Shown here: positions 36,953-50,415 of the stretch, piece after piece | Layout: each line of letters opens with the position of its first letter | Numbering within the stretch: the stretch's first letter is position 1 | Assembly (NCBI RefSeq): GCF_043641665.1 | Contig: NC_092180.1 | Span: 5,729,391-5,793,390 of the forward strand | Origin: Enoplosus armatus | Taxonomy: Eukaryota > Chordata > Actinopteri > Centrarchiformes > Enoplosidae | Length of the DNA stretch: 64,000 nucleotides | Direction: 5' to 3' | The notes under the pieces: model-generated | Told to the model about the DNA's origin: nothing | Seen by the model: the letters and a program-made list of their open reading frames with translations, nothing else | Databases searched by the model: none | Translations under genes and position numbers: made by a program

Positions 36953-39386
36953 CGTAGGAGATACTACTACTACTACTTTTATATAACTCTGCTTTTCTGC
37001 CAAAAAATGTTAAAACTGGCACCAAAATGTATCTTTTGCATGAAGGATAAGAAATACTCTTGTTTTCCTCTAGATGTGAAAATTGATCTGATTTTCTGAT
37101 ATTTTCAGAAACTGTTCTCCTCAACCCTTATTTCAGTTTCTACAAGCAGCAGCAAGACACAGCATCAATCAATCATTGTTTTCAGGCAGTTTACTTCTAC
37201 AAATTCAAGATCGCACATATTTCAACATGTTCCACTTAAAGTTCAGTATCATTAAACTAAAATACCAGAATCCATTGTTACATTGAACTCAGTGAACACT
37301 CTGAACACTCCCGCTTTTACATGTTTCATGGTTTTAAAAATGTATGTAACCAAGAGTTACACTTAAAAAAATTGTTCACTTAACTGACCTTGGAGGCAAA
37401 ATAAGCAAAGTCTTGTAGAGGAGCACAGAAAGACAGAAATTAAAAAGCCAAAAATGAGAATTGTGTGCTTTCCTTTCTGTTGGTACATGAGCCATACTGA
37501 CATTTTAGTGGTAGTAGTTTGTTTAAGTCTTGTTTCCTGCAGTGCTGTGGGCAAAATATCACTTTTTTTAAACATTATTCATTCATAAACTACAGTTTGT
37601 TCCGTCTTTTTGACATTTAAACATGGATAACAGAAGATCCCAAACTGCAATTTGATGTTGCTCATGCATGATTAATATTCTCCGAGATACGAGAACTTGG
37701 AAGTCACTTACCTTAAGTTTCCTTTCTAAAGTTACTTTTATATCAAGGATGACACATCTAAGGCCTTTATGAATGTTCTTCTTACACATCCTGTTCACAG
37801 TTTAAATAAGAAAAGGCAAAATATTTTTTATTGGAAGGGAAAAAAAGACTAGGGATATCCAAATAATGTTTTGAGCATCAGCACTTTTATAGTTTATGCA
37901 GTTTTTTGGAGCCGCTCTCATCTCTAATCTCCTCCTTAAGACTGAGGCTTTATACATGTTGACTATTTCAGAACTGGAGGTGGAGTGGCTGATTATTTTC
38001 AGTGGTCGACTTTGTCACAGGCAATCACCAAATCACCCTAAAAGTCCATTAATGCGCTCTATGTGAAAAGCAGAAGCTGTTCCTTGCATCAGTGAATATT
38101 AGTGTCACGTTGTTTCAGTCAGCGTTTAGCTTTAGTGTCAGCAAGATATTTAATTATGTTCCACCCACCAGCGTGTTTCTTAACTACTACTAAGTATTAA
38201 AAGTTTGTAAGGGCAAACAGAATGATCGGGCTCAGAAGTGTCTTTAGTCGTAAAGGTCACACCAGAGGACCATTAATATGTCTGTCTCGTAATTGAACAT
38301 TTGCTACTGATGCTGGAGGATGTATTTAAAATGGAGAGAGGCCTTTTGAAAATACCACAACAGTTAGTGAGTTTCCTTCAGCGTGTTAAGGAAATTAGTC
38401 AGTGTCCTTTTTAGGAGTCCTCTGGAGTGGACTGTCAGTGTGAGCTGCACGGAGAACAAAATGACAGTGTGAAGTGTGTTTGGGCAGCTAGCTACAGTGA
38501 GATTTTGATGATGGTTTTGGGGAGATATATCAAGCAGGGTGTACAGTAGTTCCTCTGCTCTAAAATGCTGCTGGAAATCCGGCACTGTACTGTACATATC
38601 CAAGGTTTACTCCATCCACATCATCTACACTGCAGAAATTGTTGTAGAGCCCTATTTCTGCAAATGTAAGTACACAACTGTTCACATTTTTGCAATTTTG
38701 GTGACAGCTGGCGGTATAACGCTACCCTGGCACAGCACAGCGTAATGTGGAAAAGAGGCTGAAAACCTTATTAGGAAAAGGAATACAGCATCAGCAGGTG
38801 GAGTTGGGGGCAAGCTTCAATAATGGCTCCTCGTATCCCCTTTAAAAGCAGGAGACAGATTGAATATACCAGGAGGAAAAAGGCCAAGGTGTCAGAGGAA
38901 CTATCCCATGTTATATTGATGTTTTGTTCTGTTTTGTTGTTTGTGTTCTCTTGTTGACTTGTGTACTCACATGAAGCATTGCAAACTATCTGAGGCTATA
39001 AATACTGCTGTGGCATTTGTCCATGCTACATGCTCGTCAATATAACACTTGCAGTGGCAAGAGGAGGTGGTCTGAGCAGGTGGAAATGCTCATGGCACAA
39101 TAACAAACATCAGTGTTCAGAGCTGGCCAGTGCAGTTATAGTGAGCTATCTTTTTCTTCACAGCTTCATTGTGTGGTGTTTGTTTGGGTAGCGTGAGATA
39201 ATGCCTGAAAGCTGGAGAGTCGGCAAACCCTGGTGTATCTCATACAATAGGGCAAAGATTGTTACCTGATAATGATCTGCTGTTTATCAACAAAGACTGC
39301 AACAATTTACTGATGTCAAGTACCACACATAACAGGAAGAGAGTCTCACATTGAGCAGCTAAAGCTATCTCGAGCTTCAGCCACTC
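36953..39386. other. Non-coding, AT-rich sequence
   Basis: It contains a short ACT run at about 36962-36977. No gene is recognised. Confidence 0.5.
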
Positions 39387-39473
39387 AATGTGACACAAGC
39401 TAACTAGCTAGCTTAGCCCACTAACTAACTAGCTCTGTTTATTTGCTAGTTAGCTTGTGTGTAATTCACATTA
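39387..39473. repeat. Inverted repeat with perfect 16-bp arms
   Basis: ACACAAGCTAACTAGC at 39393-39408 is the exact reverse complement of 39445-39460, with 36 bp between. Outside these arms AATGTGA (39387-39393) and TCACATT (39467-39473) also pair, after a small bulge. The loop contains several CTAACTAG-type repeats, so slippage-based alternatives exist. It may be the core of a small foldback element or a cruciform-prone site. Confidence 0.85.
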
Positions 39474-42045
39474 ATTATTTCATTTAGTTTTTAATTAATT
39501 TGGTTTGGTATCAGTGCCCTTTTGAAAACACAGCCAGCTCTTTATTTCCACAGGTGCAGCTCTGTGCGTCTCATCGGGACACATCTGTAAAGGTGCAGCT
39601 ATCACTATTGAAGTGACAATGACGTGCCCATGCACTGCACAGTGGGACGTCTCTGGGGATCCAAACCAGCTGATGTCAAACTGTCAGTGTGAACCTCTGC
39701 CACTGAGTTGTGCTATGAACGGGTTGAGTTTCAGACTGTTCTGCATGCAAAGAGAGGATCGGTAGAGACAGTTTACACACTCAAAGACAGTGAAGAAGTG
39801 TTTAAACCAAAGTGATTAAAACAGAGTGGGGCACGATGATGCTCATACTTTATCATCTGCAGTTGAAGAATTACTACAGTAGCTTCAAACACTTCTCCAG
39901 CAAGAAGAGGATACAGAAAAGGACAGTACACCTATTTTTAAAGTCTCTTTGATGGTTTATCCTTGTCTCGGGTGCATCTAAAGTTGAGAGTTACTGTTGC
40001 ATTCATTTTCATCATATGGATTCACTGCATCTTTCACTCAAACTGCTGGACTCAGTGAAAAATGTCAACCTTGGGAACCAATCAGTACCAAACTCTGCTC
40101 TCTCAAGACACGTTTTATGTTGCTTACATCATTTTTCAACTTCCATGATTCAACAGTAAAGTTAGTGCATCTTTCTCAGGCACCATGGACGTCCCTAAAC
40201 AATATATCTCTTAACTACATTACTTTAATATGGTGACTACTGTAAGCAGATAATCTTACTTTTTACTGACAGTTCTTTTTAACTTCATCTTTTCGTGACT
40301 TAAAACAGTGTATTCACAAAGCCTGGAAGCAGGGAAACACCCAAAGGGTTTATTTCAGAGTTGTTTATTTAAGAGTTGTATTTTCAATATTGGGACAGGT
40401 GTTGGTAAAGCTGGAGATTGCGGCCCACAATGTACAGGGTAATTCTTCCCAATTTGCTGTGTATTTTTTTGTACTGAAGGTGTACCATGACAGTACATAG
40501 CACTACATACATGTAGGTACAAGGGACGAAGGTGTGGAATAAGGGAATAAGGGGGAAGTTATGGTGAACAATGTGGGAACTTAAAAATAATTAAAACTGT
40601 AGGTTTTTTTAAACTAGCCGGTATCTATTCAGTTATTACAGGGTACAGTACGACCATTACTGAGCAACAAAGCTGGAGGTTTTTGGGGGGGGGGTAATGA
40701 GTCTTACATAGCATTTTTAAATCTATAAATGTTTAAATAACAAAGTGAGAATAGGCTAAATAGTTCTTGAATAACTTTGGGGTACATTTGTGTTTCTGCG
40801 TAGGAACAAACAGAGGTCCATGGAAAAGAGTATTGTCAGGAACAGACTGTCGTCCGATAACCTGTATGATGTAAAGTAGGCCTCCCTACAGTATAGGGGT
40901 ACAACATCGACTTACAGGGGACTCCAGCAGCCTGAGGTGGTACAGGTTTATATGGATTGACACTGTTGTTACACAGAGTTCAGTGGAGTACAGTAAGTAG
41001 AAAAGCTTTATTATGATGAGGCAGTTGTAGACGATAATCGATTTTATGTCCTGTCACAGTGTCGTGAACAGTAAAGGACACAAACACCACAGTCAGTGAG
41101 AAACTTAATGGAGAGTCATCGCACAATATCAAAATCTAAATATATAGAATGTGACTTTCCGTCTCCTCTAATGGTAAATTCACTTCAGACAATTTCAACT
41201 TGCATCCAAGACCGAGCAAACCACAGGCAATACAAAACATCTCTAAAGCCTCCCTTAACAACAGCCGCAACAACAAATCACTTGACCTGTGTGCAGCTCT
41301 CAAGGGTGGTCATGCTCATATTAGAATGGGTACCCAGTAGTTAATAATTCTTACAGTGTAAGTTCCTCCCAAAACCCAGATTGTTTCTCAGTAGGTCATG
41401 CTGTAAATTGTAATATTACAATTCCCTCGTATTGCTCAACTTTGTACTTGACTGTACTTGTGTCTATGAGTTCTCAGCTCTTTCAGGTTTATTAAAAAGT
41501 ATTTTCTACTTTTAATATTCTTATTCCTAAAACTTTGTATATTGCTGTTGCTAAACCTGATATGTGCATGTATGTTATCTGTTGCCCCTTTAAGTCAAAG
41601 CTTTGGTTGGCATCAAATTGCACCAACATTCACGGATGTCTGGCACTGTGACAGGCCTGAACTGACAGAGCGACAGTAATTTAGCTAATAAGAGACTTCA
41701 TTAGAAACATCTTGTGAAGAGGCCAATTATCAAAACACTGTATACATAATATGATGCTAAAACATAATCCTTTGTCATCTGGTTTTTGGCTGGAGAATGA
41801 AAATGTTGAAAATGACAGCAACTGTTTTAGTATCAGTTGAGTCACTGATCTCCAGCAGGTGTATTATGGTCATATTGTGCTGTGGAACAGAAATATCTGA
41901 CTTAAATCCAACCAGGACAATGGGCTTAAGTTGGAAAACAATCTAAGATGCACCCTGCATAAACTGATGTTATTGCTTTTCTGCCCTTGACTTTGATAAA
42001 AACCAGATCCGTCATTGTATCATCTTTTACTCCTCACTTTATGGA
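39474..42045. other. Non-coding sequence
   Basis: It includes a G10 run at 40685-40694. Frames at 39997-40236 and 41096-41344 lack any coding signature. No clear element is seen. Confidence 0.5.
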
Positions 42046-42234
42046 TTGCCCATTTTGAGTATTAATGACGAGGGTCTGGGCCAAGGACTGCCCCTTTCTC
42101 CAGTCCTCACCATTTTCCCTGGAGGATCCTGTTTTATATACAAAGCTGATTTCCAATCCCCCAGATATCCCTCCTACCAAACTCCTCAAAGACATTGTGG
42201 GGACAGGTCCTGGCTACATCCTTGTTGTGAATAA
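42046..42234 (+). pseudogene. Possible reverse-transcriptase scrap
   Basis: At 42073-42108 the frame reads GLGQGLPLSPVL. This resembles the QG-x-PLSP block found in reverse transcriptases of L1/Tx1-type LINEs and other retroelements. Neighbouring residues do not give a convincing extension on either side, and no catalytic box is found. It may be a LINE relic, but a chance match is quite possible. Confidence 0.25.
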
Positions 42235-42849
42235 CTCTCCCTAATTGAGTTTCGGCCTATTTCAAAATGACAAATGTTCAGCCTCTCCTGAAAAAAAAAA
42301 ACATTTTAACATTCTTATTTTAATCCTGATACACATTTGTGTCCTTGTCAAGAGCAGGAAGCAGAAAATGTCCTTCAAGGCATTTTCAAAGTGCATCTGA
42401 ATCATTTCTCCCACATGCCATTATACCAGAGTACCTGCTAGTAACAGCAGAATCTACAGCAGATACACTCAATTAACTCCCAAACTAATTATACAATAAT
42501 ACCTGAGAGAGTGCTTTACAACGAGGTGCTGACACCGGTGTGCCGCCGTCACATCCTCGACCTTTGCTGCATTATTGCAACACTTTGGTCAACAACTTCC
42601 TCCGTGTTTCATTGAATGTCAGCAGCACAATCAGCACAAAAACCCTACCTAATAGTTATAGATGGTTTTTACCACTGAACAATCAGTCTAGGCAATGCTT
42701 TTAAAGGTCTGCAATTTTCAATTAATTTCCAAGAAGCCATTTCTGCTACACAAAATTATGTCCATTTTTTCCAACATTAATCTTTTTTTCTTGGGAGTTT
42801 CTGGATCCTTTGCAGCATAATGCAACCCATGACGCATATGCAGCTGATG
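42235..42849. other. Non-coding sequence
   Basis: A poly-A run lies at about 42291-42301. No gene is seen. Confidence 0.45.
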
Positions 42850-42910
42850 ACAGGGCGTCACAAGTAGACATTGCCTTGTTTTAAAAGGGTCGCAGGCCAA
42901 AACACTTGAA
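42850..42910 (+). repeat. Second copy of GGGGTCGCGAG-type repeat
   Basis: 'agggcgtcacaagtagacat', 'tgccttgttttaaaagggtc' and 'gcaggccaaaacacttgaac' align block by block with 36885-36952. Confidence 0.5.
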
Positions 42911-43267
42911 CATGCAAAAATATTGAATTTGTCAACAATCAAGCTTATTATCAATTTGCAGTATGTGTGGAATAAAGTTTCAGAAATAAATCAATGATGA
43001 AATAATATTTATTTGTGCTTAAATGGAGCTTTTCTTCTTCTCAGGTATCTGGAATTATTAGGAAATTATAAGGAGGAGGAATAAAAATAGAATAATAAAA
43101 ATAAAAAGTGTTTCTCCAGTCTTCAATATGAAAGCCACTTATCTCTCTCCACCAACACACAACAACAGTTCCTGCCTCAAACATAACAAAACTATGTGTA
43201 GTTAAGTAGAGTAAATTTTACAAAGGTATACAAAGACCCTATAAAACACTCACACTAACAATAGATA
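42911..43267. other. Non-coding, AT-rich
   Basis: A-rich 'aaaaatagaataataaaaat' text. Nothing else is seen. Confidence 0.45.
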
Positions 43268-43475
43268 CAGTGAAAAAGTATTCAATCCCCCTCCCCCCGG
43301 TTTCATGTTTTATTGTTTTACAACATTGAATCAAAGTAGATTTGATGTGGCTTTATTGACGTCGATCAACAGAAAAAAACAATTCAATGTCAAGGTGAAA
43401 ACATACTCTATAAAAAGATCTATCTAAATTGATTACAAACATCACATAAAAAATACAACAATTACAAAAGAGCAA
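43268..43475 (+). mobile_element. Tc1/mariner-like terminal fragment
   Basis: 'cagtgaaaaagtattcaatc' opens the segment. It continues with 'tattgttttacaacattgaa', 'tcaaagtagatttgatgtgg', 'gatcaacagaaaaaaacaat' and 'aatgtcaaggtgaaaacata'. As I remember them, these are the features of the long terminal repeat of a Tc1-like transposon abundant in ray-finned fishes. Neither a transposase frame nor a matching inverted end is found nearby, so it is a single-ended or internally deleted relic. Confidence 0.65.
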
Positions 43476-43849
43476 ATTCATTCCAGAGATGTTTCATCTG
43501 CTGTCATGAAATTTAGACTTTGAATGTAAAAATGTCTATTTACATATTTTCAATCAGCAGTTTGTACCTATAATATCATATCATGAAAACCGCTTTAGCT
43601 GTGGTAAATAAACAGTATTTTCATATAGACTTTGTCACTTGCTGTAGGAAACTGCATTTTCTGTGCAACCCTGATTCGGCCATGACCTCTGAGTTTTATT
43701 ATCATGAAATTGTTCACTGCCTATTGACATACATGACAGGGGAGGAGAAAAGTCAAGGAGAGATTGTGTAAAGTTGAACTGATAGTAATGCCCAGCTGGA
43801 AATTCAGTCAGAAGCACTTGTGGATTCATAACATTTGGTGACTCGGGCT
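43476..43849. other. Non-coding spacer
   Basis: Nothing recognised. The opposed short frames at 43583-43829 are shadows. Confidence 0.45.
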
Positions 43850-44560
43850 GATATTGAGTCTGCTCACCTCCTCTGGTGACCCCGCGGAGGTCTTGTCATG
43901 TTTTTATTTTCTTCAACACACCTACAGTATGAAAACATGGCAGGTAGCATTGATCTCTGATTCCTTCTGAGTACAAACCAGCCCAAGATGCTAATAGTTC
44001 TCCTGTCCAATCCTCATCAGCCATTAAAGTGATGCAGAAATTGTTTTACAGTATTTTTCAGCAGTTCTCCTCCTACATGCTACCCTGGCCGCTTGTTTCA
44101 CTGTCTGTGTTTCATTTCTCTCTTCCATCACAGCGAGATCAGGGTCAGGCCCTGTATCTTTATCTTTTCTTCAAAGGTCATCACGTGGAAAATATCAAAA
44201 GTTTTGCTCTCGGATCCCTCCGTTTCTTTCAGACGTTCCTGTGACATTCAAGTGATTTTGACATGTTGCTAGGTTACGGGTGTCTGATATCTCTGACAAT
44301 ATACACAAAGTAGACTCATATTTTTGCAGCGAGGCGTTGCTAGGCTACAAGCGCCATTGTCGTGAGGTTTTTGTCACTCAGTGGAAAGCCTCTCAGCCGA
44401 TCATGTTGCTCGAATGGAACCACTTGATAAATGAATATACATTTCCATCAGCCTTAAACTGAGCTTATGACTTCAGCATGTTGAGCATAAGCCACGTCAC
44501 AAACAGCTTGTCTGACACGATGAGAGGTGAATATATTTTCATCGGCGCGTGAAGGCGCAG
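43850..44560. promoter_or_regulatory. CpG-richer patch with paired GTTGCTAGG sites
   Basis: CpGs are clearly denser here than in the flanking DNA (about two dozen in 700 bp), including CCGCGG, CGAGGCG and CGGCGCG contexts. Two near-identical 13-mers, GTTGCTAGGTTAC (44265-44277) and GTTGCTAGGCTAC (44336-44348), lie 71 bp apart. GTTGCTAGG/GTTGCCATGG are forms of the X-box half-site bound by RFX factors. A regulatory element is possible. No adjoining exon is seen. Confidence 0.25.
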
Positions 44561-47500
44561 TGTAAGCTGAGCTCTTTGCCATTGCTAATCAAAACATAAA
44601 TACATTATTCCATTGACCACTGTTTTAAAGTTGTTTGTTATCTCTCCAAAGGTTTAGGAAATTAAAACTATTCAAAGAAACATAGACCTTTTTCATGAAA
44701 GGAATTTTAACATTTCAAGGTAGGAAAATCACAGGTGAGAATAATACAATTAATGATGGCTGAATTACATTTAGCTGCTTCAGTTTCATGGTCCTGGTAA
44801 TGTGCATGCTGGCTCACCGTCACACTGCCATGGCTTACTGGTACTCCTAGATAAAATAGAACCACTGTTTTAGTAACACTGGTCAAGCTGCAATAAAGGC
44901 CTATTGTACTGAAACAAGCCTTCCTGAAGGTGCTCAGAATAATGGAAAGTTTGAACATTTACAGTTCCATTACAACCGAGCAAACTTCCCCAGCTGACAA
45001 AGACTGCGCGATACAATCAAAAGCTCCAGAGCAAACAAGGAAGTGGGCCGTGAGTGGAGATTGTTCCGCAAGGTCACTCTATGATTGATTATGATTGATT
45101 CATGATGATTGCCCCCCCGGTGATGCTCTGAAGCTACACGGAGGTAGCACATGACTGTGTACAACCTCCCCAGGCCAACAGGAGGGTTAGCAGTGACAAG
45201 ACCAACATAGCTCAACAAATCAAAATTAAAAAGCGAAAGAAGCATTGCCTCATTGTTGCATCATTTGTTCAGCCCCCAGCTGACTAAAGAGTGTACAGTA
45301 CTTGACGGCCTGTCAGCTCTCACTATTTCTCTTACTCCTAATGCCAACACTGTTTACTGCTGCGTCTCCCTCCACCACACCACCCCCCGTGTGAGGCTTG
45401 ATATTGGTGACTTGCTAAGATCTAATGTTCACGTGTGTGCTGATCGTGTACCAGAATACGTTAGGGGTGATTAGTTCTCCCAGCAGGATCCTTCACTGAT
45501 GGGTGTGGTTGGGTGTGGTCAGAAATTTGTTCTTTTGCACCTGTGTGTGCACCTGAAGTTAAACCACTAGAGGTCAACAAAGACAAGATTTGCGGAGGGC
45601 GTTTGTGGCCTTTCCTCTGGCTACAGTTCACTTTGTTCACCACCAGTAGTAAGAATCCAAGAGCCTCTAGCATAGCGGTTTTATTTTAGTTATGCAACTT
45701 TCAAAATTTTACTCGCTGCCCTTCATGTCCTCTGAGATGTTTTAATCGTTTTAAATTACGGACTTGAGATCCAACTATTCAACCAAAGCGGTATGTGAGT
45801 ATTAGAGTAAGTAACTCATCATGGCACATCTCGCTTTCCCTCCTTGTCACAGTGTTTGCACATAGTCTGTGTATCTTTCTCGTTCTCTCACTCAAATACC
45901 ACCCCACACCGTAGGACCTTTTTTTTTTTTAAATACATTTTTATTTCCCTTGTCAATTTATGCATCTTACAGTTGGTCTATTCCTCACTAAAAGTTTTCT
46001 ATTAACATTTGAATTATCTGGAACATTATCCAACTTGAATTAGCTTTATAATAAAGTGCGTGCATACATGTGATAATCACACAGATAAAAAATTGCACCC
46101 AAAGAACAGACAACAAGTGCAGAATATTGTCTTGTACTTGAGTTCTTTTTTTGCTGTTTTGACTTATCCGTATCAAGAGTTTAATTTGGTGGTTTGAGGG
46201 CACGTCAGCAATCACAGCAGACGAATAACATTACAGCTGTTGAATTAAATGTAGTTGTGGTGCTAAAACCCCTGGCTATTCGGCTTAGCATACACTATCA
46301 GAGCATGTGAATAACTGACACCAACCTGATAAAATGTGTTGTGGTAATTTTGTCTAGTTGAGAGATGAATTGAGGTGAAGGGAGCTCAGCTGTACAGTCC
46401 TCCATTACCATCATAAAAGGACTGCATGTGGAATCATGAACAGATAAAAAGAATAGAGGGAGTACATGTGCTGGAGGATGGAGTGTCACTTTCGTTTCAT
46501 TCACAGCTTATTGGGCAGATGAAGCATCAGTATTCAACTGGCAGAGTGAAACATACTTTGAATGTCTCAGGAATGGTTAAGACTCCGTCCAACAGAGAAA
46601 AACAGGAAAATACAGGATGATTCAGGAAGTTTTAGGACGAAAAAACCCACTCAGGACAAAAAATAGATGTGATACATTTCTCCTTTGTTGTGCATTGTAT
46701 GTAACCCTGCACATTAAGAGACAGAGCTAGCTCACTCCAGAGAAGCAGGTCTCAAGGTTAAAGACTACTGGATGTTTTTTATTAGATGTTCGAAAGTGTG
46801 TGATGCAGCTATAGGATACACTGTTAGGATGTTCTCTGAAGCCATTACAGGCTGAAACACACTCACAAACAGACTCACTTTACTGGCAGGTAAAGGAGAC
46901 AGAGAGCCCACAGCAGGTTTGAAGATAATAAATAGAAAATCACATCTTATTTTAGCTCTGTGAGGAAGAGACGCAGAACTCTGAATGTATCAGAACAAAA
47001 TGTAAAGTTACACTGAAATACAAATGACACTGAACATACTGTTCTCACGGGACAAAGTAGATGTTACCAAGTATATAAAGAGTATGATTTGAATGGGTAT
47101 TTTTTGGTTCCTGCACATAAGCATACTTTTTCACACTTGTTTCGTTACGTCCTTCTGTTACAGACACCACTTAATATTGTAATATCTATCTGGATCAATC
47201 ATAGTGAGATTTGTTGATTTGTTGCCATCGACTATTCAGTTATTCATTTATATTCATTAGATCAACTGCCTTTCTACAACATAAATATCAGTATTACTGT
47301 GACTTTACACAAACCATATCCACACACATGCACAAATCCTTTTCGGTCGTTTTTTATTATTTATTGTCAAAATTTTACTCGTCTTAGTGTCTTCTAATGT
47401 ACTTTTCTGTTATATTTTATTTCATTTTTACTTTTTTGGGGCAGACTGGCATGGGGCGACATGGGTGAAGGCTGGACCCACTCAAATGATAGAACAACTA

Positions 47501-49639
47501 GAAAGAAAAGAAAAATAACAGCAATATAATAACTCACTCCCAATGTACTGGCTCCCTCCCAGAGGGTCTGGGGGCAGCCCAATGTGAGAAACTTGGAATG
47601 ACCTGCAATGGACCAGTTCCCTCCTCAAAGCTCAAGGCAATGACACCTGCAAGAAAAAAAAAAGAAAACTAAATGAAAGGAAAAGAAAAAAAGAGGGTGG
47701 ACTATTTACACATCATGAACATGCACAGAAAGACATACAAAGATGAAATGTCCATATGTAGTCATAGATCATAGTTATGCAATGTGCTTTAATTTTGATT
47801 CACCTTCAGTGAAGCTCACACTGGTTTAGACCTCGCTGTTGTGCGTTTGCAAGTTAAAAATGCATAATTACTTCAGAAAAAACGTTTCCACAGGTCCGTA
47901 TCACATCCAGTCCAAAAGGTCAAAGCTCACACACACACAAACAGAAAATGTTTTATTTCATTTTGATTACATGATGCCATTTGAATATTGGCACCCCTAG
48001 ACTTCCATACCCCACTGATATTAATAGTGAAGGTATCTTGTTACATTTCAATTTATGTTGCAAGGGACAGAAGTAGTGAACTCCTTTGCATTAAATCTGT
48101 TTTCATGATAAATTATTTTTTATTACAACTTTAAACGGCGACATTTAAGTAACTGCTCAAATGGCAGGCTACCCTCTTTACTTGCAGCTTGGCAATGTAA
48201 ATTCATGAGCTGATGGCTTGTCAGCTACAGGGCTTGAAGACAGGACCATTTCATTTATGTAAAGGAGTGTGGGCATACAGTCCACTCCTCTGCAGCAATA
48301 TTGTGGATTTGAAGGCCGAGGAAGAATAGGCAAGAAAAAGATGTGACAGCACACGAGCCAGCAAGGAAGTGCTTGTTTGACTAGTGTATGATTTAAATGT
48401 TTCACAGTCGAAAAGATGTACGATTTGTCAATGATGCAAGAAAATTAAAGTTTCCACACAGACGACCATAAAAGATTGGAACAATTATTTTATGGTCCCC
48501 ACCTTTGCTGACACAGGCACATGGAAAACACATCCTTATAGAATCATCTCTGCATCAACTCGGCTGAATCAGCAAAGAAAATCCGTCATTTTTCTCAGAA
48601 GTGGAAATTTCTCATGTCTCTGTGCCTCCTGTAGCCTGATTAACTACAAGTTATTCAGGCTGTATCCTGTGGAACCAGAGAAGACTTTCAGTTGAAAACG
48701 ACATAATTTAGGTGAATTTTTCATTAAAGCACAGATAGATTCAATGCTCCAATGTCTCCTAGTGCTTATTAAATCAGGTCAGTTTGAGATAATGGATCTT
48801 TAAAATTCTACAAGCAGCTCTAGTAATCTCTTCCCACTCTCCTCCCTCTCCTCCCGCTGGACTCTGTTCCCTCACACCATATTTATTACAGGATGATTCA
48901 AGTTTGGGGAAAGGGGGAGTGAGAGAAAGAGCGTGTGAAAGATATTTCCAATAGATAACGTGTTTATAATATTAACGAAGAGCCCCGTAGCCTAAGATGA
49001 GGAGCTGCAGGTGCCAGAAGTGCTGATGATTTCAAAAAGCAAGAGAGAGCAAAGATTAAGGAAAGAATAGCAATTCCAGTTCACACTGAGTCGACACAGT
49101 CAATAGCTCCTCACTGGGGTGAGGCACTAAAGAGGAAAGTAAGGCAACTACATTGAAGTCAACTTTCTTCTTTGAGATCCAGGCGAAGTTGTTAAATCTA
49201 TAGCTGTCACATTTGATGTCAGTATTGATTTATGAGGATGGCACACTGAAAAGACTGGCAGCTTCAAGGGATCTCACTGTTTAGCTATGCAAAGCTTGCT
49301 TTTAATCCCACAGCAGGTTTAGGCGCTTCCTGCTTTGTGTGCAGTCCTGGCTCGGCACAGCAGAGTAGCATAATGTGTAATGATTGGAATATTGAACTAC
49401 ACATGACTAGAAATAACAAGAACGAAAGTTTCTCTCTCCAAAGGAGCCTCTCTAGGGTTGCATTTTCCCACACAGAGGGGGGATGAAATATGCTTTAGCA
49501 AGTAGCAAATCAGGCCCATATTTGTTGTTCAAATGAGTTGCTTTTGAATGAGCATTTTTGTGCTGCCGCTGAATGGAAAATAAATAAAGGTGGTAGCTGC
49601 AAGTCACAATTGGACAAGGCAAAGATAATACGTACTTCA
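44561..49639. other. Non-coding sequence
   Basis: No gene is recognised. Small features: an exact tandem 10-mer ATGATTGATT at 45081-45100, a T tract near 45920-45930 and a purine-rich A/G tract at 47651-47697. All frames are under 92 codons and without signatures. Confidence 0.5.
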
Positions 49640-49682
49640 GGGGAAAATGTTTTTGCAGCAGGGCATAATGAGACCTCGTGTG
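49640..49682 (+). repeat. Duplicated 24-mer, copy 1
   Basis: Positions 49640-49663 are identical to 50950-50973 (core AAAATGTTTTTGCAGCAGGG), and similarity continues weakly through 'gagacctcgtgtgaa'. The copies are in direct orientation, 1310 bp apart. Confidence 0.85.
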
Positions 49683-50415
49683 AAATAAGAATAAAAATTA
49701 GTGCAATTTCAAGTTTCAAGGTAATTTCTCCCCATCCTGCCACTCACTGTCCTGAACTCCAAATCATCTCTCTAATGGCCACAAGCTATTTTTCTCCTGA
49801 TATGCTTCCATTAATACATCTGCCCTGTCCATGACAGTCTTATCACAGTTTTAGGATCTGCCTTCATCGTTGGTTTTCCTCCGCCTGTCATTTCAAACTT
49901 TAGGCCTCGGAGTAAAAAAGCTCAATCATTGGAGAGATGGGCCTACAGGCCAACATTATGTGCAGCAATGTGTGATGTGAACACCCACTTCTAGCCAGCA
50001 GCGTAATTCTACCTTCAGAAAATAAAGCACTCAGCTCTTGTTGTCAGTGTCACCAGATGAGGCCTCCACACATGAAAACTCGCCCCTGTCAACAGACCAG
50101 CTTTCCCTTTTTTGTTTCATGACAGCCTTGTGTGCTCACATGGACATTTTGGCACCGCGATGGCTACCCTGCCGGGTTAATTATGACTTTCTGCACTTTC
50201 TGTATATTCTTCAGATTTCAGAAACACTTTAATCTCTTTGAAGAACCACAAATCTTGTGTCTTCTTTTTTTCTTTTTCTAAGAACTCAAAATCAAAACTC
50301 TGTGTGGGAGTCTGGAGTCGGTGAAAGTCAGTAACTCGGGTTTCACTTTGATATCCATGAAACTCACTGTACCTTTAGGCAGAGGCGATAAGGTCAGTTT
50401 GAAAATGCTACATAT
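49683..50415. other. Non-coding spacer
   Basis: No gene or repeat is named. The overlapping opposed frames at 49510-49834 are shadows. Confidence 0.45.
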
